A stretch of 64,000 bases of DNA from Hydrocarboniphaga effusa AP103 (GTDB lineage: Bacteria > Pseudomonadota > Gammaproteobacteria > Nevskiales > Nevskiaceae): the NCBI RefSeq assembly GCF_000271305.1, contig NZ_AKGD01000001.1, positions 1,178,001 to 1,242,000 on the forward strand. Direction: 5' to 3'. The notes below the pieces were generated by a model that worked only from the letters and a program-made list of their open reading frames with translations, ran no database searches and was not told the DNA's origin. Positions 8,995 to 17,796 of the stretch are shown here, piece after piece. The position numbers and the translations under genes were made by a program. Each line of letters starts with the position of its first letter. Position 1 is the first letter of the stretch.

Positions 8995-10158
8995 ATGGAC
9001 TTCTCGCTCTCCCCCAGGCTGCTCGATCTTCAGCAGCGCACCCGCCGGTTCATTCTCGACGACGTGATTCCGCTCGAAGGCGATGCGCGGCAGACCTCGC
9101 ACGGCATCACCGAATCATTGCGCGAAGAACTCGTGAGCCGAGCGCGCGCGGCCGGCCTGCTCACGCCGCATGCCTCGACCGAGCTCGGCGGGCTCGGGCT
9201 GACCCACATCGAGAAGGCCATCGTCTTCGAAGAAGCCGGTTACTCGCATCTGGGCCCTGCCGCGCTGAACATCCACGCGCCCGATGAAGGCAATATCCAC
9301 TTGATGGAAGTGGTCGCCACGCATGCGCAGAAGGAGCGCTGGCTCAAGCCGCTCGTCGAAGGCCGAGCCCGCTCCTGCTTTGCGATGACCGAACCAGCGC
9401 CCGGCGCCGGCGCCGATCCGTCGATGCTCAAGACCACCGCCGTTCGCGACGGTGACGACTACCTCATCAACGGCACCAAGTGGTTCATCACCGGCGCCGA
9501 AGGCGCGAGCTTCGCGATCATCATGGCGAAGATGGAAGACGGATCGGCGACGATGTTCCTGTCCGACATGGACAAGCCCGGCATTCGGCTCGAACGCCTG
9601 ATGGATTCGCTCGACACCGCCTTCGCGGGCGGCCACGGCGTACTGCATTTCGAGAACCTGCGCGTGCCGGCGAGCGACGTGCTCGGCGAAATCGGCAAGG
9701 GTTTTCGCTATGCGCAGGTTCGTCTCGCCCCCGCGCGACTCACGCACTGCATGCGCTGGCTCGGCCAGGCACGTCGCGCGCACGACACCGCGCTCGCCTA
9801 TGCACGCGAGCGCGAGGCTTTCGGCAAGACGCTCGGCGAGCACCAGGGCGTCGGCTTTCAGCTCGCCGACAACGAGCTCGACATTCAATCTTCGCGACTG
9901 TCGATCTGGCACACGGCCTGGGTACTCGACCAGGGCCACAAGGGCAATCTCGAATCGAGCATGAGCAAGGTCGCGGTGTCCGAAGCGGTCTGGCGCATCG
10001 TCGATCGCAGCGTGCAGATTCTCGGTGGCCGCGGCGTCACCAGTGAAACCGTGGTCATGCGCATTTTCCGGGACATCCGCTCCTTCCGTATCTACGACGG
10101 CCCCAGCGAAGTGCATCGGCACAGCATCGCGCGCAAGCTGCTCGCGGCCCAGCACTGA
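8995..10158 (+). CDS. Acyl-CoA dehydrogenase (ACAD10/11-like)
   Basis: A 387-residue FAD enzyme that would oxidise an acyl-CoA to the 2-enoyl-CoA and pass electrons to ETF. Visible motifs are CFAMTEPAPGAGADPS (substrate/FAD signature 1 region), GTKWFITGA, AYAREREAFGKTLGEHQGV, QILGGRGVTSET and the terminal YDGPSEVHRHSIARKLL, typical of ACAD11-like members. The length is normal. It is followed after 9 bp by an SDR gene on the same strand, giving a small beta-oxidation-type or CoA-ester operon. The substrate is not predictable. An SDR remnant sits divergently upstream. Confidence 0.9.
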   Translation: MDFSLSPRLLDLQQRTRRFILDDVIPLEGDARQTSHGITESLREELVSRARAAGLLTPHASTELGGLGLTHIEKAIVFEEAGYSHLGPAALNIHAPDEGNIHLMEVVATHAQKERWLKPLVEGRARSCFAMTEPAPGAGADPSMLKTTAVRDGDDYLINGTKWFITGAEGASFAIIMAKMEDGSATMFLSDMDKPGIRLERLMDSLDTAFAGGHGVLHFENLRVPASDVLGEIGKGFRYAQVRLAPARLTHCMRWLGQARRAHDTALAYAREREAFGKTLGEHQGVGFQLADNELDIQSSRLSIWHTAWVLDQGHKGNLESSMSKVAVSEAVWRIVDRSVQILGGRGVTSETVVMRIFRDIRSFRIYDGPSEVHRHSIARKLLAAQH

Positions 10159-10167
10159 GGACATGCC

Positions 10168-10944
10168 ATGACCTCTGCGCTTCCGACGTTCAGCCTCGAA
10201 GGTCGCATCGCACTCGTCACCGGCGCATCGAGCGGGCTCGGGCGCCACTTCGCGCAGACGCTGGCACGCGCCGGAGCGATCGTCGCGGCCGGAGCACGCA
10301 GGGCCGACAAGCTCGCCGAGGTCGTCGCGCAGATCAACGCCGACGGCGGACGCGCGCTCGCGGTGTCGATCGACGTTGCCCGCCGCGACAGCGTCATCGC
10401 AGCGCTCGATACCATCGCCTCGGAGGTCGGCGTCGTCGACGTGCTCGTGAACAATGCGGGAGTCTCGGATACCAAGCGTCCGCTCGACTACGGCGACGAC
10501 GACTGGAACTCGATCGTCGGTACCAACCTGACCGGCTCGTGGATCGTGGCGCAAGAAGTCGCGAGGCGACTCACGGCGGCCCGCAAGCCCGGCAGCATCA
10601 TCAACGTCACTTCGATCCTCGCCAATCGCACGGCCGGCGGCGTCTCGCCGTACTGCGCGTCGAAGGCCGGGCTCAAGCATCTCACGCAGGCGCTCGCGCT
10701 CGAACTCGCGCGCTACGACATTCGCGTCAACAGCCTCGCACCGGGCTACGTCGCCACCGAGCTCAATAGCGATTTCCTGGCCAGCGACGCGGGCATCAAG
10801 CTGTGCAATCGCATTCCGGTGCGCCGCTTCGGCCAGTACGAGCACCTCGATGGCCCGCTGCTGTTGCTCGCGTCGGACGCGGGCGCCTACATGACCGGAT
10901 CGGAAATCGTCGTCGACGGCGGGCATCTCTGCAGCTCGCTATGA
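10168..10944 (+). CDS. Short-chain dehydrogenase/reductase
   Basis: A 258-residue classical SDR with every core motif: TGASSGLG for the dinucleotide, NNAGVSD, the catalytic Ser in NVTSILANRT, YCASK and a C-terminal VDGGHL. The arginine in AGARRADK at the second beta strand suggests NADPH preference, as an inference. It is probably cotranscribed with the acyl-CoA dehydrogenase 9 bp upstream and may act on the hydroxyacyl/ketoacyl product of the same pathway. The CoA substrate is unknown. Confidence 0.9.
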   Translation: MTSALPTFSLEGRIALVTGASSGLGRHFAQTLARAGAIVAAGARRADKLAEVVAQINADGGRALAVSIDVARRDSVIAALDTIASEVGVVDVLVNNAGVSDTKRPLDYGDDDWNSIVGTNLTGSWIVAQEVARRLTAARKPGSIINVTSILANRTAGGVSPYCASKAGLKHLTQALALELARYDIRVNSLAPGYVATELNSDFLASDAGIKLCNRIPVRRFGQYEHLDGPLLLLASDAGAYMTGSEIVVDGGHLCSSL

Positions 10945-11009
10945 ACGTCCCCGGCGACGCTTCGTCGCGAGCCGCGTCCGCTCACGAGGCCTGGGCAGGA
11001 TTCCCCGGT

Positions 11010-11782
11010 TCAGATGTCGCGGCCACCCTTGACCGCGATGACCTGCCCGGTGACGAAGCCTGCTTCATCCGACGCGAGCCAGGCCACCGCGCCTGCGATG
11101 TCTTCGGGCCGGCCTTCACGCCGGATCGGGCCCGCTAGCGCGAGCGCCTCGGGATTCATCGGCTGGCGCGACTCGGCAAACGAAGGCTCGGACATGATGG
11201 TACCGGTGATGAACCGCGGCGGGATCACGTTGCCGTGATGCCACCAGGCCCGAGCCCCACCGCCAACGTGCGCGTCAGCACGATCACCCCGCCCTTGCAC
11301 GCGGCGTGGTGCGCCATGTTCTTCGCTCCGGCCTGCACGGCCGAGGAAGCGATGTCGATGATTCGGCCCCATTGAGCGGCGACCCTGCCGGGCAGCACGA
11401 GCGGCGTCACGATGAAGGTGCCGGTCAGGTTGATCCGCAGGATTTCTCTCCCACTGCGCCTCGGTCATGTCGAGAAACGGATGGCAGGCCGTGATCGCGG
11501 CGTTGTTCACGAGAATATCTATGGGGCCGAGCATCGCTTGCAGCCGATATACAGCTCGCTCGACTTGCATGCGCTCCGAAATATCGGCTCCCGGGGCGAG
11601 CGCGCGTCCGCCCGCGCCCTGGAGACGCCCCACGGTGTCGGCGCAGCGCTCCACGTCGAGATCCCGGATGCCGACCGCGATGCCCTCTCGCGCCAGGCGA
11701 ATCGCGCAGCCGGCGCCGATGCCGGCCGCAGCTCCGCGATCGCCATCTGTCGATTCTCGAAGCCTGCGAGCGCGGGGACCAT
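11010..11782 (-). pseudogene. SDR family pseudogene with three frame breaks
   Basis: Pieces of one SDR are scattered over three frames. The start MVPALAGFENRQMAI (ATG at 11782) should continue into VTGAAAGIGAGCAIRLAREG, but the DNA fits a 4-base loss (TCAC) there. A second break near 11448 (an extra base after AQWE) leads to ILRINLTGTF and the stretch ending GLGPGGITAT. A third near 11235 (one C missing) leads to NVIPPRFITGT and the terminal GFVTGQVIAVKGG. The YxxxK region reads HHAACKGG, so Tyr is also replaced by His. Several independent lesions argue for a real pseudogene rather than sequencing error. Confidence 0.8.
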
Positions 11783-11957
11783 GGAGCGCCCCGCGCTTGC
11801 AGCGTCGCCTTCGGCAGGCACGTGGGGCAATCGCCCTGCACATGCGCTCGCGCAGGATGGGGCGCCAAGAGCGAAAACCCGCTGCCGGAGAACACAGGCG
11901 GCCCGACAGCCGCCGACGATGCACCCGTCGACATGCACGGGTGCAGCCCGCCCGGGA

Positions 11958-13163
11958 TCAGTGCGTGGCACAGCGCTCATGCATCGGCACATGGCCGAAC
12001 GGATCGCTGAAGCGGGTATCGCAGATGAAGCGCCAGTCGGTCAGGCTGTCGAAGAACGCGAGCAAGTCATCGGTTTCGGCGTCGGAGATCGTGAAGCCGA
12101 TCATGAGCGCATCTTTGCTGGGGCTCGTCGCTCCGTTTCCGGCATACGGGCCTTCGGCAATCGTGCGTCCTCCCTTGGCGTAATGATCGACGACGACTTC
12201 TCGTAGCGTCGCGATCGAGCCGTCGTGCATGTACGGTGCCGTCAGCGCGATGTTGCGAAGGCTGGGCGGACGAAAGCGGCCCATGTCACCGGCTCTGAAC
12301 GTGAACCCGTAGAGCCCCTGGTTGCCTGCCGGATAGTTTCCGGAAGCCAGCGGATAGCCGCTGGCAGGGCCTGGGATGTTGTAGAGCGCGTTGTTCTTGT
12401 ACTCGATGTTGTCCAACGTGGTGTTGGCGTGCACCACCGAGTTGGCGAGGTTGAACCCGTTGTGGCAATGGTTGCACTCCAGGCGCTCGGAGAAGAAAAG
12501 CACCTCGCCACGCCGCGCGGCATCGCTCAACACCCGCCGATCGTAATCCGAATCTCCTGAAATCAAGGTCGCCGTGAATGCGGCCAGCGCAATGGCGACA
12601 TTGTTCAGGGTGTAGGGATCGGCCTGGTCCGGAAATGCCGCGGCAAAACGCGCCACATAGTCTCCGTCGGCGCGGAAGCGGCCGAGAATCTCCACCTCGT
12701 GTCCTGCCCAGCCGAGCTCGACGGGATCCTGGTTCAAGAGCACCAGGCTCGCCTGCTCGCGTAGTGTCCTGATATTCGGATTGGCCCAGTTCTGCCTCGC
12801 GTTGTAAACCGCGTTGGTCAGGCTCATGGAGTTCCTTGGATGAGCGCTTCCTCCCGGCGCGAGCGCTCTGGCGCGGCCATCGGTGAATGCCAGCCGCTGC
12901 TCATGGCAACTCACGCAACTCCCGTTGCCGGTCAGCGCCAGACGCGAGTCGTAGAACAGGTGCCGGCCGAGATCGACCTTGGCCTGCGAAATAGGCGCGT
13001 CAGCGCTCACTTTGGGGGCTGGGAATCCGGCGGGCAGGTCGAACACGTAGTCCTCCGGCGGGATCACCACCGTAGACTCGTCGCCGCCACCTCCACCGCC
13101 GCAGGCGCTGACGAGCAGCGCTGCGGCGGCGAGGCCGCCGATCTTGAGCAGTGAGGTCTTCAT
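11958..13163 (-). CDS. mbnH: MbnH-like di-heme c-type peroxidase lipoprotein
   Basis: A 401-residue MauG/cytochrome-c-peroxidase-family protein. It has a lipoprotein signal with lipobox LVSAC (Cys21) and two heme c motifs, CVSCH (residues 83-87) and CNHCH (230-234). MbnH enzymes oxidise a conserved tryptophan of the partner MbnP to kynurenine, creating a copper site (established for the family). Other conserved stretches are GRHLFYDSRLALTGNGSC, RNSMSLTNAVYN, RFRPPSLRNIALTAPYMHDGS and TLREVVVDHYAKGG. The ATG overlaps the mbnP stop by four bases (ATGA), indicating translational coupling and supporting the start. It is the last gene of the block. Confidence 0.88.
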   Translation of the reverse strand: MKTSLLKIGGLAAAALLVSACGGGGGGDESTVVIPPEDYVFDLPAGFPAPKVSADAPISQAKVDLGRHLFYDSRLALTGNGSCVSCHEQRLAFTDGRARALAPGGSAHPRNSMSLTNAVYNARQNWANPNIRTLREQASLVLLNQDPVELGWAGHEVEILGRFRADGDYVARFAAAFPDQADPYTLNNVAIALAAFTATLISGDSDYDRRVLSDAARRGEVLFFSERLECNHCHNGFNLANSVVHANTTLDNIEYKNNALYNIPGPASGYPLASGNYPAGNQGLYGFTFRAGDMGRFRPPSLRNIALTAPYMHDGSIATLREVVVDHYAKGGRTIAEGPYAGNGATSPSKDALMIGFTISDAETDDLLAFFDSLTDWRFICDTRFSDPFGHVPMHERCATH

Positions 13164-14908
13164 TCGCCGACAGTGAACAGCGCTTGTTCCCGACGCGGGA
13201 TCAAGTTGTCGGGCGACAGTGCGAAGTCCAGCCCCAGCTTCGGAATGATGGTCGTGCATTCCGGATCGCCCGGAAACGACATGCAGCCCGGCGCCGTGTC
13301 GGCGGTGTTGACCGTGATGTCGAGTTCGGAGATCACCGGCGCGATGTCGGCCACGATCGGATGCCCTGCGGCGATTTGCGGATAGCTCAGGCAGATGCGG
13401 GAGCGATTCGGATAGACGCACTCGCTGTCCGGCGCGGCACCGAACTCGCTGGCCCCATTGCTGCACCCGGTGCTGCCCAGGTGCACGAAGAAATTCTGCG
13501 TCAGCTCGGGGGTCTCGGCTTCTGCTTCGGGCTCGTGCCCGCCCTCGCCATGCTTGGAGCCGACGCTGGCGGTGGCCATCTCCATGTGAGCGCCGCCGTC
13601 TCCGCCGCCTGCGACCAGCGAATCGAAGCGCAGGAACATGCGGCCGTACAGCCAGTTCCACCCGAGCCCGGTGACGTTGAGGGGAGTCGGCGCAGTGGCG
13701 ACGTCGCTGTGATTCAGCTCGAACGGAACTCCCAGCGTGAAGCACAGGCGCTCGTACTCTCCGGCCGGCGCAGTGCCGGTCAAAGCCAGATTGCGAACCG
13801 GTACGGTGCTGTCGCAGCCCTGTGCGTGGCCGAGCAGTACGACGCCCGCGTCGGCGCCCTGATAAACCGTTCCGTTCGGCTTGGTGGCCAGGGTCACCGG
13901 CACGCTGCCCGCCGCATTCTCGAGCGCGAACTCGCTTGCGTAGAAGCGAAAGCCCTGCATGCTCAGCGCTTGAGAGGTGCTGCCCAGGCCGTGGTAGATG
14001 CCGCCGCACTTGGCTTCCTGCCCGCCCACCTCGAGCTTGAATGCGAGGTTGACCAGGTTCTCGGCATTCGAGACCAGTTGCAGCGATGCCGCCACGTTGT
14101 CCGCGACCCGGGCCTGCTGGGTCGCGCTTCCGCTCAAGGTGGCGAAGTCCACTCCTTCGAACCACTCTTCGAATCGCACCGCGATCGTCAGATCGGCAGC
14201 ACGCTGGTCGGCTCCGAGCGTGATCGGCGCCATCAACGGAAGCCGGACACGGCGCGCCTCACCGGTGTACTTCGCTTGCGTGCACGCGTGTGCGGTCGCC
14301 GCATTGGCTTCGGCGTCGGACAGCCCGACCGTTGCCGGGTAATAACAGGGCGCCACATTGATCGATGCCCCCGCCAGGCTGGCGTCGAGTTCATCGCCGT
14401 GCTTGGCGATGTTCTTCGCGGCGGCACCCGGCTGCAGTTCGACGATCAGCGCGCAGTAGCGGCCCGGTGCGGCAATCAGGGTGCCAAGATCGGTGTCCTC
14501 TCCCTGCGTCACGCTGATCGCGCCTTCGGGGGCCTCACCGTCGTGGCCCGCGTGGGCCTGCGCACTGGCGATCGGACTCAGCTGCCGGGCGACCTGCAGC
14601 AGTCTGGCGGCGGCGGAAGAAGGGCAAGCCTCCAGCTCGATGGGAACCAGGTTGAGCAGCCCGAGCTGCAGATCGATCCGCACTCCGTCGCTGCGGCGGA
14701 ATGTCGCGTACGCCGCCTCGCTGTGCTTGGCGATGGCGGCATCCGCCGCGTCATGGCCGTGGGTGTGCGCCGTGGCCAGCGGCGTGGCCTTGATGGCGAT
14801 CGAGATACCTTCCTCGCGCTCACCCGTGTCGGAGCAGGCATTGAGCCCCAGAACGGCGAAGCAGGCGATGGCGCCGGCCCGCAGCGTGTTGAATGTCGTA
14901 GCGTTCAT
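13160..14908 (-). CDS. mbnP: MbnP-like copper protein with an extra N-terminal domain
   Basis: A 582-residue lipoprotein (lipobox GLNAC, Cys25). The second half, about residues 280-582, is an MbnP/metallo-mystery-pair domain: AKCGGIYHGLGS, FRFYASEF, GVPFELNHSDVATAPTPLNV, GLGWNWLYGRMFLRFDS, FFVHLGSTGC and CVYPNRSRICL. Trp417 and Trp419 lie where the modified Trp of the family is found. MbnP proteins are usually about 250-320 residues. Here an unrecognised domain of about 255 residues precedes it, with His-rich AHTHGHDAADAAIAKH and AHAGHDGE. A His/Glu-rich loop, SKHGEGGHEPEAEAE, is inserted in the MbnP part. This suggests extended metal binding (inference). Confidence 0.85.
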   Translation of the reverse strand: MNATTFNTLRAGAIACFAVLGLNACSDTGEREEGISIAIKATPLATAHTHGHDAADAAIAKHSEAAYATFRRSDGVRIDLQLGLLNLVPIELEACPSSAAARLLQVARQLSPIASAQAHAGHDGEAPEGAISVTQGEDTDLGTLIAAPGRYCALIVELQPGAAAKNIAKHGDELDASLAGASINVAPCYYPATVGLSDAEANAATAHACTQAKYTGEARRVRLPLMAPITLGADQRAADLTIAVRFEEWFEGVDFATLSGSATQQARVADNVAASLQLVSNAENLVNLAFKLEVGGQEAKCGGIYHGLGSTSQALSMQGFRFYASEFALENAAGSVPVTLATKPNGTVYQGADAGVVLLGHAQGCDSTVPVRNLALTGTAPAGEYERLCFTLGVPFELNHSDVATAPTPLNVTGLGWNWLYGRMFLRFDSLVAGGGDGGAHMEMATASVGSKHGEGGHEPEAEAETPELTQNFFVHLGSTGCSNGASEFGAAPDSECVYPNRSRICLSYPQIAAGHPIVADIAPVISELDITVNTADTAPGCMSFPGDPECTTIIPKLGLDFALSPDNLIPRREQALFTVGE

Positions 14909-14936
14909 TGCATATCCCTTGATTGTTTTTCAGGCG

Positions 14937-15842
14937 TCAGAAGTCGTACGCGATGCCGATGCGAAAGTTGGCGTCTTCCGTCTGTGCGCCATTGAGGTCT
15001 TTGATGACGGGCAGTTGCACGCCCGCGCTGAGCAGAAAGTCTTCGCCGAACCGGTTGGCGACACCGACGAATGCCATCGCCAGCGTGCCGCCGGAGTTCG
15101 GGTCCGCAGCGCCGGAGAACTCGTTCTTCGCGGTGTGCCGGGCGTCGACTCCAAGCTGCAGCGCGAACGAAGTGGTCAGCCCGTACTGCGCGAGCGCGGA
15201 TACCAGGCCGACGTCGCCGCCGTGGAAGTTCTGGTGGCCCTCGCCGTACTTGAAGTAGGTCGCCGAAACGGTGGCGAACCACGGGAAGCGGTAGTAGCCG
15301 TACCAGGCGCCCAGGCTTGGAACCGTCGCGCCGGCATCCGGCTGGGCGTCGATGTCGAGACGCTGTCCTGCGCTGTCCTTGATCTGCTCGGCCGTCGGCA
15401 GACGAACGCCGCCGCGCAGGCCCGCCAGATGGCGCCCGCTGACGCCTTCGTCGCTGCGATACAGAACCCAGCGAGCGCTCAGGTCGATGTCGCCGAGACC
15501 CCTGGCTTCCTGTCGCGCAAGGTTTCCGAGCTCGATCTCCTTGCGCACCCAGGGCACCTGAATCGCCAGCGCGAGGTCTTCACTGACGCTGTACGAAACG
15601 CCGAACAAGGCGCGCTGTTCGTCGGTCTCCTGCCGGTTGACTCCCGAGCCCTGGGATTCGGATCGATGCAGGTAATCCAATGCGAAGCGCAGTCGCCCGC
15701 CGTAGGGTTTCTCGGTTCCCATGAGCGTGATGGTGTAGTCGCCGCATTTGCAGGTGGAACAGGCCATTGCGGGTTGAGATGCGGCCGACAGCAACGCGGC
15801 CGCAAGCGCCGGACCACCGAAGGTCCGATTGAAAGTATTCAC
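14937..15842 (-). CDS. Outer-membrane beta-barrel protein with CSTCKC N-terminus
   Basis: A 301-residue predicted porin-like protein. A signal peptide ending QPAMA leaves a mature N-terminus of CSTCKCGDYT, a compact three-Cys motif that may bind metal. The rest alternates like an outer-membrane barrel and ends in GIAYDF with a terminal Phe. I chose the GTG at 15842 because GGGAG precedes it at good spacing. The upstream ATG at 15875 would put a non-signal stretch in front of the signal peptide. The gene is 28 bp upstream of mbnP on the same strand and is likely the outer-membrane partner of the MbnP/H pair. The exact role is unknown. Confidence 0.75.
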   Translation of the reverse strand: MNTFNRTFGGPALAAALLSAASQPAMACSTCKCGDYTITLMGTEKPYGGRLRFALDYLHRSESQGSGVNRQETDEQRALFGVSYSVSEDLALAIQVPWVRKEIELGNLARQEARGLGDIDLSARWVLYRSDEGVSGRHLAGLRGGVRLPTAEQIKDSAGQRLDIDAQPDAGATVPSLGAWYGYYRFPWFATVSATYFKYGEGHQNFHGGDVGLVSALAQYGLTTSFALQLGVDARHTAKNEFSGAADPNSGGTLAMAFVGVANRFGEDFLLSAGVQLPVIKDLNGAQTEDANFRIGIAYDF

Positions 15843-15908
15843 GTGAAACTCCCAGCCACCGATATCGTGGCCCATTGAAAATCCAGGCCTGGGAAGGCCG
15901 CTGCTTTT

Positions 15909-16316
15909 CTATTGAGGCTGGGAGCCTGGTGGCCCGCGAGGTTCGGCGATGACGCCCGTATTCCGCGCGCTCGGAGCCGCGATTGGATAAGTGCGGTTTA
16001 CGCTGCGTTCAACGATCCATGAATGAAGCGCCTGAGACGTTGCCCCCGCCAGATGGGGGCCACCCAAACCACTGCAGAACTTGCAGTCGAGCTTGGCGTC
16101 TGGCTTGGAGTTCTGCGGCTGTACCCAGGGAAGATCAGCGGCGCTGGCACGCAAGCGTGCGATGGTTTCCGGCGAGCTGCCGCAAAACGCATAGAGCAGC
16201 GGATCGCGATGGCGCTGTGCCCACGCTGCGGCATGCGCCTGAGGCAGTAAAAGCTGACAGATGAGCGCGAAGACGCCCAGCAGCCTCGGCAGCAGCAGCC
16301 CGCGCAACCGACTCAT
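15909..16316 (-). CDS. DUF2946 family small exported protein (copy 1)
   Basis: A 135-residue protein with a basic, then hydrophobic N-terminus (RLRGLLLPRLLGVFALICQLLLPQAHA) acting as signal peptide or anchor. A Cys motif AFCG and a second pair, CKFC, follow. It resembles DUF2946 proteins, which are repeatedly found beside metal-related TonB receptors and PepSY proteins. Of two ATGs at 16322 and 16316, the second has GGAG seven bases upstream, so I use it. A second, similar gene lies at the far end of the block (20373-20786). Function unknown, perhaps periplasmic metal binding through the Cys pairs. Confidence 0.65.
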   Translation of the reverse strand: MSRLRGLLLPRLLGVFALICQLLLPQAHAAAWAQRHRDPLLYAFCGSSPETIARLRASAADLPWVQPQNSKPDAKLDCKFCSGLGGPHLAGATSQALHSWIVERSVNRTYPIAAPSARNTGVIAEPRGPPGSQPQ

Positions 16317-16380
16317 CCGCATGCTCCGAAGATCTCGGAGCAGTCGTTGCAGCGGGCCGAAGCACGTCGTGCCATGCCGA

Positions 16381-17793
16381 TCAGGCCGCCTGCCGGCTGG
16401 CGCCTGGCTTGAACAGCCTGTCCAGCACGAGAACGACGACGAGGCTCGCGCCCGCCAGCGGAAACAGCATCGCCATGGTGATCGTAATGAGCGCCACCGC
16501 ACGCAGCGTCAGCGGAGCCAGCGTGCGCGGGGCGCCCAGGCCGCCCGCCGGTCTTCGCCGCCACCACATCACCAGTCCGGTCACCACGAGCAGAGTGATC
16601 GCGATGCAGGTCAGCAGCATCACGATCTGGTTGAGCAGGCCGAAGTAGTTGCCGAGGTGAATCGCCGTGCCCAACTCGATGAGCTTGGCAGCCGGTCCGT
16701 AGTCGCCGAATCCGGCCTGATGGATGACCGCGCCGCTGTAGCGATCGATATGGATGTTGCGTTGCCCCTGCGGCTGCGCCGGGTAGGTGTATGCGGAATA
16801 GGTACCGAGCGGTCCTTGCGGCAGCGACAGTCGATAAGCCCCGTCGAAGCCGTTCTCGGCCAGCACGCGAGCGGCGGTGTCGACGTCGATGCCCGGCGCG
16901 AGCGCGGCCTGCGGTTGCATGTGCAGATGTCCCGCATGTTCTTCATGCCCCGCGGCCACGGCCGGCACACGGGACTGCGGATGCGGCGCCTGCTGCACGG
17001 TCCACGGCGCGCCTTCGGCCTCGCTGATCGGCGTCGCCGGCAAGCGGCTGACGCTGCCGCCGTTGTGGCGATCACCCGGCGCGTAGGCCCAGCCGAGACT
17101 ATTGACGATGGGTCGGAAGAACTGGTCGCCCCAGACCGTGGCCCAGGGCAATCCGGTCAGCAGCAACAGCAGGATCAACGCGGCGGCGTAGAGCCCGGTG
17201 ACCTTGTGCAGATCGCGCCAGAACTTGCGGCCCTTGGCGCCCAGGCGCGGCACCAGCACGCCGCCGATGCGCTCCCGTCCACGTGGCCACCAGAGATACA
17301 GCCCCGTCACGACCAGCACCACGGCCCAGCACGAAGCCACCTCCACGATCGCATCGCCGACGTCGCCCAGAAACAGCGACCCATGGGCGATGTCGGCGAA
17401 CCCGACCAGCGTCTTCGGATAGACGAAGGAACCCAGCACGGTGGCGTTCGCAGGGTCGACGAAGACGCGCAAGGGCTCGCCGTCGGGCGGGTTCACGAAC
17501 AGCTGCGCACTGCGCCCCGGCTCCGTAGGCAAGTCGATACGCGTGATCACACTGCCCGGATAGCGCGCCTGCGCACTGCCGATCAGGCGGCTCAAGGGCT
17601 GCGATGGGGCTGCCGATGAAGCGAACCGAAGCTCGGGATAGATCAGATCGTTCAACTCATCGTTGAACAGGTAGATCGCGCCCGTGATCGACAGGATCAG
17701 CAGGAAAGGCGCGGCGAACAGCCCGGCATAGAAATGCCATCGCCAGATGGTGGCGTAGAGGCGCCTGGCAGGGGCGGTGTCGGCGGCGTCCAT
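16381..17793 (-). CDS. PepSY-associated transmembrane protein
   Basis: A 470-residue inner-membrane protein of the PepSY_TM (PiuB-like) type. Hydrophobic segments lie near residues 15-45 (WHFYAGLFAAPFLLILSITGAIYLF), about 130-165, about 205-225, and in the C-terminal third. The family includes reductases that help release metals from siderophore complexes. A periplasmic His-rich loop, GHEEHAGHLHMQ, fits metal binding. It starts 3 bp after the TonB receptor stop codon, so the two are certainly cotranscribed. It probably handles the metal or complex brought in by that receptor. Confidence 0.85.
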   Translation of the reverse strand: MDAADTAPARRLYATIWRWHFYAGLFAAPFLLILSITGAIYLFNDELNDLIYPELRFASSAAPSQPLSRLIGSAQARYPGSVITRIDLPTEPGRSAQLFVNPPDGEPLRVFVDPANATVLGSFVYPKTLVGFADIAHGSLFLGDVGDAIVEVASCWAVVLVVTGLYLWWPRGRERIGGVLVPRLGAKGRKFWRDLHKVTGLYAAALILLLLLTGLPWATVWGDQFFRPIVNSLGWAYAPGDRHNGGSVSRLPATPISEAEGAPWTVQQAPHPQSRVPAVAAGHEEHAGHLHMQPQAALAPGIDVDTAARVLAENGFDGAYRLSLPQGPLGTYSAYTYPAQPQGQRNIHIDRYSGAVIHQAGFGDYGPAAKLIELGTAIHLGNYFGLLNQIVMLLTCIAITLLVVTGLVMWWRRRPAGGLGAPRTLAPLTLRAVALITITMAMLFPLAGASLVVVLVLDRLFKPGASRQAA

Positions 17794-17796
17794 GGC

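Noticed and set aside
15843..15875. Upstream ATG (15875) as start of the barrel protein
   Set aside because: It would add MGHDIGGWEF before the signal peptide, while the GTG at 15842 has a good ribosome-binding site directly before the signal sequence.
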